Shown here piece by piece: positions 1 to 11,020 of a stretch of 64,000 nucleotides of DNA. The notes under the pieces are model-generated. The model had not been told where the DNA came from, ran no database searches, and was given only the letters and a program-made list of their open reading frames with translations. Made by a program: the position numbers and the translations under genes. This DNA is from Nageia nagi (Eukaryota > Pinophyta). The stretch's first letter is position 1. Each line of letters opens with the position of its first letter. The stretch is taken from positions 138,756,001 to 138,820,000 of the forward strand of contig JBITNC010000001.1 of assembly GCA_050084985.1 (NCBI GenBank), given 5' to 3'.

Positions 1-560
1 TGGAAGATTTTTATATTATAATACCAAATATATCAATTATGTTTAAAACTATACCTTCATCCATTGATTTTATTCAATTTTGATAAAGAAATATAACTTT
101 AATATTGAGCTCAACACTTCTACTTTTGTATAAGATTGTATATTCTTAATAAATTGTGATTATCTAAATGCACATTATATGATTATATGCATCTTATTAT
201 ATGCTAGATCTAATCAACATTCACCGTAAATGCTTATTGTTTGATGGTCCTCACCTTATTATCATTGAGAATTTAAAACTATTAGAGGACTTAATCTCAT
301 TGTATGCTAGATCTAATCAACATTCACCCTAAATACTCATTGTTTGATGGTCTTCACCTTATTATCCCAAGAGAAAATGTCATTAACGTTCATAAAAAAT
401 AGAAAATATAGCTTCCTTCCAACTTGAAATTATCAGCTAGGTAATAAGATATCAATCAAAGGATAATCACACTTACCTTGTTTTGGCTTCAATAAACTCA
501 TAATATAGAATATGCTTGAGCTCACTCACTATTGGGAAAGTTATAGAAGAATGTACCAAA
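1..560 (+). repeat. Dispersed repeat copy E (terminal part)
   Basis: This stretch matches the end of copy B (about 14710-14960) and, inverted, copy C (about 21870-22110). Shared landmarks are ATATATCAATTATGTTTAAA near base 31 and at 14728, CTTGTTTTGGCTTCAATAAA near 479 (CATGTTTTGGCTTCAAAAAA in B), and CTCACTCACTATTGGGAAAG near 521. The repeat enters from before the window. Unlike B, copies E and C continue without a break into the tail of a U-box gene. It also holds a short internal direct repeat: CTAGATCTAATCAACATTCA occurs near 205 and 307. No protein is recognised. Confidence 0.7.
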
Positions 561-838
561 ACACAAAAGTAACTGCTTTACTTATCTTTAGATTTATTTT
601 TAAGAGAGCAATTTCATGATTCTTTGAGGTTGAGCGATATGCTGTTCTAACTAAATATTCAATGCCCAAGAGGGAAGTAAAAACCATTTCTTGAGTTTAA
701 AACTTAGGTTTATTTCAGGTAGCTTTACTCCTATAGCAATTGCCAAAATGGAAATCACAAATGGACGTCGTAATTCACATATGCAATGTGAGTTTGTCGT
801 TCTGGTGTACAAGGGACATAAAATCACTAATGTTCTAA

Positions 839-1905
839 CTTATGGAATACGTTCTCCTTTGTTGACAATCTTCAAAAGAGTTCATGTCTTCCATCTGGTT
901 CTTGCAATGCCATTCTGTGCAAGTTTAACTATGTCATTATATACAGCAAGCTGCGATGTTGTCCATAAATGATAGGAATCATTTATACCCAATGCAAGCA
1001 ATACAACAACAACAATCTCCTTGCCACGAGATGAGCCTAAATGGATCAAATTAACAAGAATATGAATAGCAGATTAATTTTCAATGGTAATACTACCTTC
1101 CTGATGATTAGTGAGTATTGCAAGAATAGTAAGAACGTCATCCACAATTCCAATGGTTTGCTCAACAATAATTCCATAAAAGTAGGAACAACTCTAGCAG
1201 AGACAGCCCAAACTTTGTTTCATTGGTAAATGAATAAACTGAAGAGAGGAGTAGTAGAACCCTTCTTCTCCTTGGAGTTTCATCTCAAAGTAGATCAACT
1301 AAAGGAGGGATAGCTCCTGAAGCTCCAATACTAATTTTGTTCTCATCCACAACAGATAGTCTAGGAAGACTCGTAGCAGCATTTTCTCTTGCTTCTATGC
1401 TACTATGCTTTATTACTTTTATTAAGTAGCTAATAGGTCATGCTTGAACAGTTAGTCCTTTGTTACTACTATCAATAGATAAATTTAGAAGATCTATCAC
1501 TTCATGCTGTTGGGTTGCAACACAACTTGATGATAACAATTGTAGTAAGTTTGGAATAGCTCCAGCCTTGGCAATTAAAAGCCTCTTATCTGAAATTCTC
1601 TTTGCAAGTAGGTAAATTTCTTGTGCAGCAGTTCTTTACACATCTGCTTTTCTACATGAAAGTTTTAAACTAAAATATATATTCCTTATTGATATTCGAA
1701 AGGAATATGAGATGTTAGTGGATGTACCAGACCGATTGGGACCTGCTCTACTCGGAACTTCAACACCATGTTTTTCACACCATTGAACAATCGAGCTTTA
1801 AAGAACATAATTTGGTGTTAAGAGTTAGGTGAGACAAGACTTGCTTGGTTTTGACGCATGTTTTATGGCTTCTATCAAACTATTTCTGAATGCTTGATTG
1901 ATCAC
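839..1905 (-). pseudogene. U-box/ARM-repeat E3 ubiquitin ligase pseudogene (PUB13/14-like)
   Basis: Read on the minus strand, this is a decayed plant U-box protein. The end of the U-box is at about 1740-1870: a CVKTKQVLSH stretch, PNYVL, then SSIVQWCEKHGVEVPSRAG, with a one-base frameshift and a stop inside. ARM repeats follow: [42 protein letters not shown] (about 1460-1640), ARENAAA and ISIGASGAIPPLVDLL (about 1300-1400), and a last LAQNGIARTRW (about 875-925). Family members use the U-box to bind E2 enzymes and the ARM solenoid to bind substrates. Several stops and frameshifts show it is dead. The first half of the U-box and any N-terminal UND domain are not recognisable above 1905. U-box to C-terminus reads through with no evident intron, so a retroprocessed copy is possible. 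The open frames on the plus strand here are shadows. Confidence 0.85.
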
Positions 1906-2799
1906 ATGGTAAAACATTATGATAAATTTCTTAATTCCTATTTGGGTAAGAAATTATCCTTTTTCTATAATATGCTCTTCATGGTAAAACGGAAATTTAG
2001 TCATTATCGGATGTAAGAATGATTATTCCTAGGATAGTAACAAATTTTCCCAAGTTTACGAGCATTCTAATTGTTACACTGGTCACTTCCCCTGTTAGAT
2101 CATTGTAGAACATGCTTCCTTTCAGGTATTTATATCTTTATGTTGACTTCATAACGATAATGGAAATGGTAGAAGTCATCGAGGTTTAAATAATGGAGTT
2201 TGAATACCTTTTCACCCACCTTCGTAGGTCGCAAATTCTGCAATTATTATAGAATAAAAATAGTAAACATGAAAAATGCTAGTTCCCCCTAGACAAGATA
2301 AATACTCTAAGTCAAAAGTTACACATTTGATATCGAATAGAATATCAAGATTATGAATTACTTTATGCCATAGGTTACATATTTATTGTTAGATAAAAAT
2401 AGTAAATGTAAAGAAGGGGATTTACATTTTTATAAGCTAAGTACATTAAATCATACATAAAACATTTTCAAGCTTCACGAAGAGAAAAATGTATCTGTTT
2501 TAGTTTATCATTAGAAACATCCTTTACAAATACTTTCAATATATTTAAAACAAAGAGATCTATAATATAATAATTAAGAATTATATTTAATAAATACATC
2601 AAACTATTAGAAATTTGAAAGAAAAAAAACATCAAACTATTATAAATTTGAAAGAAAAAACAACAAATTTAAATAAATATTTGAATAAATTTGGATGAAG
2701 ATGATTTCTTCAATTACTTTTATGTACATAAAAGGGCGAAATTGTAAAAAAAAAAGGTCAATTTGGGCATCCTTCTGTATTGAATGGAATGAGCTTATC
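1906..2799. other. AT-rich intergenic spacer
   Basis: No convincing gene. The sequence becomes strongly A/T-rich from about 2500, with a short direct duplication (ATCAAACTATTA...AAATTTGAAAGAAAAAA) near 2598 and 2631. It contains the 3' flank of the BYPASS1-like gene. Confidence 0.5.
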
Positions 2800-3768
2800 T
2801 CAAGAAGAAGAAAGGCTGTTCAAGAGTGCAACTCTAGCAGAAATAAAAGCTTTGAAGAGATGGCCTATTTTGTGATCCAAAACGGCTAGAGCTCTGTCCA
2901 AGTCTTGGAGTGCCGTGTTGATTTCAGAGAGTTCAAGTGTCATGTGCAGCTTGGAGTTGGAGTTGAGTCGATTGTTGAGGTTATCAAGTGCAAGATCTGC
3001 CCTCTCTAACTCAACTAACAACCACCTCTTGGACTTCCATCTTCTCATTTCAACGTTCTGCTTTAGCTTGGTTTGTAGATTGCTAAGAGGAAGTGATACA
3101 GATAGAGACGGCATCCTAAGAGGGTTGACGGAAAATGAAGCCACTAGTGCAGAACACACCAAGATGGCAATTGCCTTAGCATGGTTCACGGCCATGAAAG
3201 CTTCTTCACCTGATCCTGCTTGCGCTTTTGCCTGAAGGCTTACGCTATCAGCCATTCGCCTGAGTGTAGACATGCATTTCTCAAGTCTGGATTGGATGCC
3301 CTTATTTTTTAGGCCTGACAAACTGGCAAGTGAGCTGCCCGATCTTTGATGGGCATTGATTCGAATATCTACCTGCACAGACGTGTGCTGCTTCCTCATT
3401 TCAGCTATGCTATCTTTCAACACATTGCAGATGTCTAGCAGATGCAGCATGTCTTCCAGATGTAGGTCCACCCATTTGCATCCCTTACTTGTGCCATCAA
3501 TGTCAAACCCTAATTCTGAGGATCTGCAACAAGCGTTGATCACCACCTCCAAAGCTTCTCCAAGCCAATCTGTGGAGTAATATGAGAAAGAAGGCTGTTC
3601 CTGTAATGTTTCCAGATCAGCTGCGAATTCAGAGATGGCTGGGTGCCTCTCGAGTGTGGAGGTCATACTCCATGATCGCTTATGCCTGTGCCCATCTCTC
3701 CGTGGAGAGAGGAAGCGCAGGGCTAAGGCCGCTCCAAGAGACAAGAGAAGAGATTCAGGGGCGCTCAT
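2800..3768 (-). CDS. BYPASS1-like (BPS1 family) protein
   Basis: The product is 322 residues if started at the ATG at 3768 (MSAPESLLLS). It fits the plant BPS1/BYPASS1-like family, roughly 300-400 residues, whose founder limits a root-derived mobile signal; the biochemical role is unclear. Family-like blocks are visible: a helical N-terminal part with WLGEALEVV, then KWVDLHLEDMLHLLDICNVL (the most typical motif), a hydrophobic AIAILVCSALVASF block and a C-terminal helix DHKIGHLFKAFISARVALL. The open frame extends upstream to an ATG at 3945, but those 59 residues look non-coding and a TATA-like sequence lies inside them at about 3801-3815; an ATG at 3666 is a further candidate. It is a single uninterrupted exon, clearly GC-richer than its surroundings and free of stops, unlike every other coding remnant here. 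The antisense frames at 2915-4019 are shadows. Confidence 0.85.
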   Translation of the reverse strand: MSAPESLLLSLGAALALRFLSPRRDGHRHKRSWSMTSTLERHPAISEFAADLETLQEQPSFSYYSTDWLGEALEVVINACCRSSELGFDIDGTSKGCKWVDLHLEDMLHLLDICNVLKDSIAEMRKQHTSVQVDIRINAHQRSGSSLASLSGLKNKGIQSRLEKCMSTLRRMADSVSLQAKAQAGSGEEAFMAVNHAKAIAILVCSALVASFSVNPLRMPSLSVSLPLSNLQTKLKQNVEMRRWKSKRWLLVELERADLALDNLNNRLNSNSKLHMTLELSEINTALQDLDRALAVLDHKIGHLFKAFISARVALLNSLSSS

Positions 3769-3800
3769 GCTGGTCGGGATTACTGATGCTGTTGCATTTA

Positions 3801-3815
3801 CGTATGTATTTATAT
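3801..3815 (-). promoter_or_regulatory. Possible TATA box of the BYPASS1-like gene
   Basis: The minus strand reads ATATAAATACATA here, 35-50 bases upstream of the ATG at 3768. If used, transcription would start about 30 bases downstream, leaving a very short leader for that ATG, or pointing to the ATG at 3666. The match rests on sequence only. Confidence 0.35.
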
Positions 3816-4019
3816 TTCTGCAAGAGGGGGGACAAAGAGAAAGAATCCCACCGAAACCAAAAGTATCTAATCTTAAGAAAATCAAGTTTGCGTAGCTTCT
3901 GTCCTCTCCCTTTGCAATTTCCATGTGATGAACGCTTGAAACCACCAGTGTGGGCGGGCTATCTCCTTGTTGGGTCCTTGCAGATGATTCCTCTTTCAGC
4001 TCACCATGTGTCCAACTAA

Positions 4020-4745
4020 TTTCCTCCTCCTAAAATCCATATTTTATTGCAGAAACGACCCTTGCATATTGTTATCTTACAACTATTTTGGTGGATCTCT
4101 GACATGCTATAAATCAATCTCTATTGTGTGCTGTCCTTCTCATTAACAACAAGGTGGACAGCTTTTCGTCGTCATGAAAGGATTCTCATCTTCCATGACT
4201 AATATCAAGGTTCTCATCAAGCTATGACTGTCTGCTTCAGAGATGAAAGAATGACAACAATCACATTCGTGATGAATATGAAAGTCTTTCATCAAGCTAT
4301 GATTGTCTCCTTAAGAGATGAAGCGATGACAAGATCCATTTGAGTTGTTGTATTTAATAGTATTGATGTCCTTTTAAATGGTATTATATCTATTTTAATT
4401 CATCTACTTCTAATCATATAATTTCCAACGGTATCATTAGTTTTATATTTATTTGTACAATTTTGTACTACTTTTTAATTTATATAAAGATTTGTGTTTT
4501 TATTATTATTTTCATTTAAACTTTATGTTTAGTGAGAAGAATCTAAAAATTGATTGAAAAATATTTTTATTTTTTATTAGTTAAAAAATTCAATGTATAA
4601 TTTTAAAGTTAAATCATCATTCATAAATTTTTTACGTGCATTGAAAATGATTTTCTATTATTATCTTTTTCTAATAATTAAATTTGATTTTGTATTGTAC
4701 TTTATTTTTATACAAAAGTATTTTAGTGGAAAATAAAAAAAGCAT
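4020..4745. other. Intergenic AT-rich DNA with a dispersed repeat at about 4200-4520
   Basis: No gene seen. The part from about 4200 to 4520 resembles 16120-16370: both contain GATGAATATGAAA, a TTTCATYAAGSTATGATTGT segment, and a block ending TTTGTACTACT/TTTGGTACTACT followed by a TATAAAGA run. It is a dispersed repeat of unknown type. Confidence 0.5.
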
Positions 4746-4749
4746 TTTA

Positions 4750-5035
4750 TACCTTTGTTAAATTTTTCACAACAAAATCAATGGATGGGTATGTTGGTTT
4801 TCCCTACCTCTATGAAAATGGATACAAAAATAAAGCATCATTTTATATCTATTAAGTTAATCATCCCATTAAAATCATAAAAATATGAATGTTGTACCTT
4901 TTTAAAGTTTTTTCATAAAAATGTCAATGGGTGGATATATTGGTTTTGCCTACCTATAATATGAAAATGGATACATAAATAAAGCATCATTTTATGTATA
5001 TTTAGATAATCAAGCCATTAAAATCATAAAACACA
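4750..5035 (+). repeat. Tandem duplication, period about 146 bp
   Basis: Two successive diverged copies, about 4750-4890 and 4896-5032. Each reads ACCTTT...TTTTTCA, then AATCAATGGATGGGTATGTT (second copy TGTCAATGGGTGGATATATT), then GAAAATGGATACA, then AAAGCATCATTTTAT, and ends near ATTAAAATCATAAAA. No coding potential. Confidence 0.75.
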
Positions 5036-5039
5036 TGAT

Positions 5040-6690
5040 GATTCAATTCATAAATGAATAATGTATGAAGGGAGCCATTGTGGTAGGATGCTACCAACAT
5101 AATTGAATATAAACATAGATAAGATCAAACTCAACCCTTAATTTTTATATTCGGTATATATTTCTAATAACTGAAAAAAATCTAAATGTATAAGTTTGCA
5201 TGATTATGTGCATCAAGATATAATATATTTATTAAAATACTCTAAATGCAATCATACAAATTTAGATAGATCATATGCATATTATATAAAAATGTAGCCT
5301 ATATAATGAAATAAGATATTCAATTAAAAACTAAAGAAAATGATGTTTAAAAAATATTTTGACATTGTCAATTTTTTAATACACTTTCATTTCACATTTG
5401 ATCATATATTAGTATTAATTTTTTTACTTTTTTGAAGTATATAAGACTTACTATTTCAGATAATTCTTGGTAATATTACCTAAAATATCTTGACAAATAT
5501 TATTGTAATATAGATTAACAAAGGATTTAGAAATAAGATTGATTAAGATCTTACCAAATATACTGTAAGAGAACAAACTAATTATTTGTCAAGGGTAGGT
5601 AAATATGGGATGAATTAGTTATTGTAAATAGAATAATCCATTCAATAGCTAGAAATAAAAATCTAGTTTTGATTATTAAGCCTTATATAAACAAAATATA
5701 TGATAAAATATCATGAATGTTATATGACAAGGTCATAGAAAATAGAAAAATATAAATAAAAACATATTTTTATGTCCAAAAGTGACCAAAAATAGGTCAA
5801 TGGGACTTAACACTGGTACAATCAAATTAAATGATAAAAAGAGTTGGGGTTGATAACCTTTGGGATTTACAAAAGAAAAGAAAATAATAAAACTATATTT
5901 TTAAGAGTGTACCAAGCTAGAAGTGGGATCACTCAGAGAGGAAAAGAAAAAAGTAATACATAGCTATTGTTTAAGTTATAATTGGGTGGTGCCTATCTTA
6001 GATGTGAGATGATGTCATTTCGACCTAAAATAGTAAGTATCTTAAAGGGTATTTTATCAAGGATGTTTCCTAATAATGAGGTCTAAAATAGGCTGAAAGG
6101 AAGAACTAATCATATGTGGGGTCTATATAGATCACTTTAAAGATACTCTCTTAAAGAGGGTGATCTCTAATAAAAATTATGCTACAAATCTCTAGTCAAG
6201 ATAATGTAAAATAAATACAAGGATCCTTGAGAATCCTTGTATAAGAAATAATATCATCCTTAAATCTTGTAGTAGATGGGATATCTAAAGATCAAGTTAT
6301 TTTCATTCTTCATTTCCTATAGATAGTAGAGTCAACAAGTTCTCTCTGAATATAGAATGTGGTGGTCCATCTTGATATGAAGCTGATATGAATAAACACA
6401 TTTTTTAATGATAGTGCTTAGGTTAGGAGACCAATAGAGCTAGATGTTGGTGAGAATGATAATGGTGCCATTAATGATCTTCAAGAAATGCTCTACATAA
6501 AAATCTTTTTTAGTGCTAAGAGGTTATGGAAGAGAGAACCAAGTAACATAAATGAAGAGATGGTAAATATCCTCTCTAATAGATCTTTGGAGCTTTACCT
6601 TTTAAGGTTGATGGTGATGAGGAATAATCAATCAAATGTTGAAAGAAGATAACTCAATAGAGATACGCATAGACTATAGAAGTGAATTGG
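5040..6690. other. AT-rich DNA, possible LINE 3' tail
   Basis: No open frame of note. About 5540-6080 is similar, inverted, to about 15050-15470. Both contain a 'gtcccattgacctat'-type segment (AGGTCAATGGGACTTAA here), ATATTTTTAAGAGTGT (inverted at 15270) and a run of short A-rich blocks. Lying just 3' of the minus-strand LINE, it may be that element's untranslated tail; this is inference. Confidence 0.4.
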
Positions 6691-6699
6691 CTTTATATT

Positions 6700-8060
6700 A
6701 CCAATAATACATGTACCTAGTAAAGCTTAATGATGCACACCTCTTCAAATAATACAAATAAAAAATGTATACCTCTCACAACCCATGACATATTTACCAA
6801 ACTATCAGAGTTTTTGTAGAAAGGATGTGAGCCTAAATATGCTCTCAAGATGGAGTGATTATGTGATGAACTTACTTTGTATAATGCATTATGGTATATT
6901 TGGTGTACAATGGATCATTTGCTAAAGCATGATGGTATGAATCCTCTTAATATGTAACCACTTGATTATTCTACAACTAGGACCCTAAACCTTCGACCCA
7001 TAGAGAACTATGGGTTTAACAAGGGTATCAAAGAGAAATTTATTTGAAGGATATCATGATAATTAATCTAGAAATATTAAAATTATATAATAAAAAGTTA
7101 AGCATATACCTACAAAGATGCAATTGTGAGGTTGGTTTCAAGCTGAAATATGGTCCTAAAAACTAAACACCTAGGTAGGTGTAAGTAGTGTAGATCTCAA
7201 CTATCTCACTTTATAGTAAAAATGGTATCTAGAGAGAGTGGCTCTATAGGTATTAAATATCATGATATTGGTTTTACTTAGGTTCACTATGAGATATTTT
7301 TGGTTGTGCAAACTAGAAATTATAACCAATTATCTTTGAATACACTTAAGAGAGTCTAATAAGAGAATCATATCATTTACAAATAAAACTATAGTAATTC
7401 AGATCTGAGAAGTAAACAAATATTATCTGTATGAGTATGTAGTTGAAAAATATCCTCAAGGTCATTGATATACATGCTAAAGAGAGTGAGTTTAAGGGGT
7501 AAACCTTGCTTAACTCAAATAGTTCTTGTAACCATATATCAATAACAATCCATAATTTAGAATCTATCAACAACTATCTCATAAAGCCTTATGATGGTAA
7601 TAAAAATTATATAGGAGATACTAATAGTACATAACTTATGAAAAAGTAAGTATCATAGAACATTATCAAAGGCTATCCTAAAACCAATAAAGCAACAAAA
7701 GACCATAAAGGATCTCTGATGCACCTCCTCAATGATAACTTGAAAAATGAAGATATGATCTATAATTTGGTAATCCTTCCTGAATCTTGTTTGGCCTCTT
7801 TACATGGGGCCATTCAACTCTAAATGATCTTATAGCATCATCTCTAGAGTTATTTCATAAAGCATAACAAAAGTATACCCAATTATAATGGTTCTATAAT
7901 TGTTAGTATCAAAAAAGTCTATTGATTTGTGAATATAATGAATGGTATGCTATAACCATGAGAAAGAAAATCCTAAATACAAAACCTCATTAAATAAAAT
8001 AGTAATAGAAGAGGAAAGTGTATCACCACCATATTTTAAAAACTTAGCTTGGAAGCCTTA
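6700..8060 (-). pseudogene. Non-LTR retrotransposon (LINE) reverse transcriptase, decayed
   Basis: The minus-strand translation shows the ordered blocks of a plant LINE RT spread over several frames: NNYRTI (about 7885-7905), RFRKDYQIIDH and IIEEVHQRS (about 7720-7800), CFIGFRIAFD (about 7680), VKQGLPLKLTLFSMYINDLE (about 7450-7510), the catalytic box (about 7365-7385), TTYTYLGV (about 7168-7190) and FDTLVKPIVLYG (about 6998-7033). In a working LINE this enzyme copies the element's RNA at a nicked target. The usual YADD box reads FVND, losing the first catalytic aspartate, and stops and frameshifts are frequent, so it is inactive. No endonuclease domain is recognisable upstream of 8060, suggesting 5' truncation or deeper decay. 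Confidence 0.85.
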
Positions 8061-8079
8061 GTATTTGTAGCTTTACAAG

Positions 8080-9282
8080 TAAAAAGCATTTGTAAGGTTA
8101 GTATCACTTGCATAGAATAATGTGTTGAGGGTTCATTCACTTAGCCAACATTTCCCAGGAGCAATTAGTCATGGAGATCAATGGGGCTAGATTAGATCTA
8201 AAGGTAAGCTTCATCTTGATGCTTGTACATTTTATACACTCTTTAACCTGCTCTAGGGTCACTTTTACTCGATGGCTAATCACCTTTCTCATCATCAAAG
8301 ATTGATTTGATATGATAAATAATTAAAGCATAACTATATATTATATATTATGTTTGATCTATTTTTCAATTCAACATTACTATCACAACTAACTATACAT
8401 ATTAGGTGCCTTAATATGTGTCACTAGTGAGCTCAAGATATGATCTAGCATCTCAATCATAACCAAATTTGGATTCTTGACCCTATTAATATGTATATAG
8501 GACTTAAGATGGGAAAACAATTCATTTCTCTCCAACATCAAGGTGGATTATTATCAAAGATCATTGAAATAAAAATTTATGCTAGTCTTCCTCATTGATC
8601 TATGAAACATACAGAGAAGCACTCCTTGGGTGGGGAATTATCCAAGCAAAACTAATCACCTTGTCCAATGGTCACAAGGGTAGTTATATTCCTCTACATT
8701 GCAAACAAATCATATGGGTAACAAGAGTTGTGATGATTTCCATGGGTCTCATTATGGACTTGATCGGATTGATTCTCATTGAAAAATATTATTCAAAATA
8801 AAATATTTTGAATTTGACCATATGAAATGGTATGAAACGTGCTTGAATCCATCTATCCTTCTAATATGATCCATTCAAGATCTAAAAATAGGAGGGAAAA
8901 ATGAGTTTGAGGTCCTCTAATGGTACTTTTTAATGGAAATTAGACTCTATCACAATTATTTCGATCAAATGAATTGATTATGGATCTATAAAAAGTCTCA
9001 TTAGGCCTTATTACCATAAAAACTACACCTACTATGATAGAGCTTTATAGTTTTAGCATCATTAGAGAACTAAACCATGGTTATTTTATTATTTTTTAAA
9101 TAAACATGAATTTATGATCTTTATAGTATGGAGAAAGGTAATGTAAACCATGATTTAATGAATTAATGTGATAAATATTTTTCTTTCTGCATTAAGCATA
9201 TTATTTCTTTGATGTAATTATTTATTATGGATGGTTGTAAAATTCTCAACAAAATGGTAAAATGATAGTTGTTTTTGAGTAA
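8080..9282 (+). repeat. Dispersed repeat copy A, left part
   Basis: Matches copy B at about 12170-13320, copy C inverted at about 23500-24640, and part of copy D at 26570-26860. Shared landmarks include GTTGAGGGTTCATTCACTTA, CAATGGGGCTAGATTAGATC, TTCAATTCAACATTACT and GAGAACTAAACCATGGTTAT. Short open frames at 8595 (A) and 12654/12689 (B) share TCACAAGGGTAGTTATATTC-like sequence but hold no family I recognise. The copy breaks at the (TA)n tract and resumes at about 11020. Confidence 0.8.
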
Positions 9283-9307
9283 TATATATATATATATATA
9301 TATATAT
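9283..9307. repeat. (TA)n microsatellite
   Basis: About 12 TA dinucleotides at the left edge of an insertion in copy A. TA-rich targets suit many DNA transposons, but no clean target duplication could be assigned here. Confidence 0.9.
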
Positions 9308-9308
9308 A

Positions 9309-10270
9309 GTAGTTTAGGCCAAATATAATCTCTAAATGATACACAAACTTAATAATTATATAGATCTCATTAAGTACATGTGAAACGAGATATCACATGA
9401 CCCCCTTTTCATCAAAATCAAGCTTTATAAGATTATCCATCGTGTTACATATATAGATGAGAGTCTTCATGTCTTAGGATGAACATCTTCATGAGTAAAG
9501 ATGAGAAACTTCAAGTATCAAGATAAAAATCTTCACAAATGAAGATGAGCATCTTCATGCTTCAAGATAAGCATCTTGAGTATAAAAATATGAGGATCTT
9601 ATAAATATTGATTTTGATTCAAAGGGGTTCACACGGCCACTCATTTCACATGTACTTAATAAGATCTATCCAATGGTAGAGTTATTGAATCATTTAGAGA
9701 TCATATTTGATCTAAAATACCATAAATAGTTTTACTATAGTCTTAAAGTTGTAGTTTGCTGATCTTTTCTAACAAGTCATTAATCATCTATAATAAGAAA
9801 CTCATCTTCTATAATAATATAATCATCTTCTCCAATTATATGCTTTTCTCCTTTAACAAGATACATCTCTCCTCCAATAATATGCTTCTCTTATCTAATT
9901 AGATTTTCATCTTTTCTAATAAGATGCTCATCTTCTTGTATTACAAGAAAATTTTATTCTCCTTCAAATCCATATTATTTTGATTATAGCACTTGGGTTC
10001 AATAGGCAATTCGCTTAGGAAAAATAAAAATATTTATAAAATATAGGAGATAAGGTATGAAATTAAGGGGTGTATATTTTGGCTAATTTATATAAAAATA
10101 CTTTGAAGTTATAAAATTTGGGCTAGTCAACTAAGAAAAAAATAAACTCACAAAACATTAGGCTACATGGGCATGGTTCAATGAGAAAAAAATAGGAAAT
10201 TAAAAAGTTAAAAAATCCTAAAATATCATTAATTTGTAATAAATGAATATTGTGCATTTCCTTGAAAAAG
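9309..10270. mobile_element. Foldback/minisatellite element, copy 1 (inserted in repeat A)
   Basis: Left arm at about 9311-9410 and right arm at about 9610-9730 are inverted repeats. The left reads TTTAGGCCAAATATAATCTC and the right ends ATCATATTTGATCTAAAATA; the inner ends read CACATGACCCCC and GGGGTTCACACGGCCAC. Between them lies GATGA/AAGATG-rich sequence. Next comes a degenerate array of about 24-bp units (9770-9960, ATCATCTT and CTCATCTTCT cores), then a tail (9990-10265) that matches 54105-54345 (CTAATTTATATAAAA, GGCTAGTCAACTAAGAAAAA, GTGCATTTCCTTG). The same order of parts occurs in the element at 52321-54347. No transposase is present, so it is non-autonomous. Confidence 0.7.
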
Positions 10271-11020
10271 GGGATATAATCCAATATAAAACTATAATTA
10301 ATTTCATCCTTTAGATTGAAATTATAATATAATTTGAAGGTATCAAAAGGAATATAACACTTCATATGATGAGGATAAAAAATATTATTTCCATATATCC
10401 CTTTCTTTTATAAATGTTGAGAGTGAATATAATGAATTTTAAGTTCTAATTATCTTGGTGAATGATAATGATAGACTATTTAACATTGATAGACGCAATA
10501 GAAGCATCTCTTATTCTTCCTTATCCAATCCAATAGAGCTAATACTTGAATAATTTCTAAGATTTTTATATGCTTTGAATAACAAAGGTACCCTTAATCT
10601 TAATGTACATAAGTGCAATAAGATGGGTTTAAAAACTAATAATTTTTTTGAAAAATTTTCCCCAATTAGATGTTGTCATTATTTTATGCAAACTATTGAT
10701 AAAAAAAAATATATGTTCAATTGGAGCATGATTATGGTATTCTATCATACCCATCCATTATATTTTTAAAGTATACCTATGACATGGGATCCAAGATAGA
10801 ACATTATTTCTCTCAAGTGCAGAGCAATATCATTGGAGCATACAAATACAAAGTGATATCTATCAATATCTTTCAGTAAAACCTTTTATAATTGTTCAAG
10901 AGTCTTATATATTAGATAAACCATGCAAAAAAAATAATATATCATAACAAATACATGAATAAATAAAGAAATATATGCTTTGTAATAGTCTACTTAATTA
11001 CAAGTTCTCCTTACTTATAG
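10271..11020. other. AT-rich DNA between the foldback element and the rest of repeat A
   Basis: No recognisable gene. Short open frames (for example 10575-10769) have no family features. It belongs to the roughly 1.7-kb block separating the two halves of copy A, since copy B reads straight through at 13320-13390. Confidence 0.4.

Noticed and set aside
691-1229. Plus-strand open frames of 93 and 62 codons
   Set aside because: They overlap the U-box/ARM pseudogene, whose recognisable protein blocks are on the minus strand.
2915-4019. Plus-strand open frames of 74-145 codons
   Set aside because: They are antisense shadows of the BYPASS1-like gene; that strand has the recognisable family motifs.
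8595-8801. 68-codon frame in repeat A as a gene
   Set aside because: The counterpart in B is in a changed frame and no family features are present; it is repeat sequence.
9283-9307. TA tract as a promoter
   Set aside because: A pure TA microsatellite at an insertion edge with no gene downstream.
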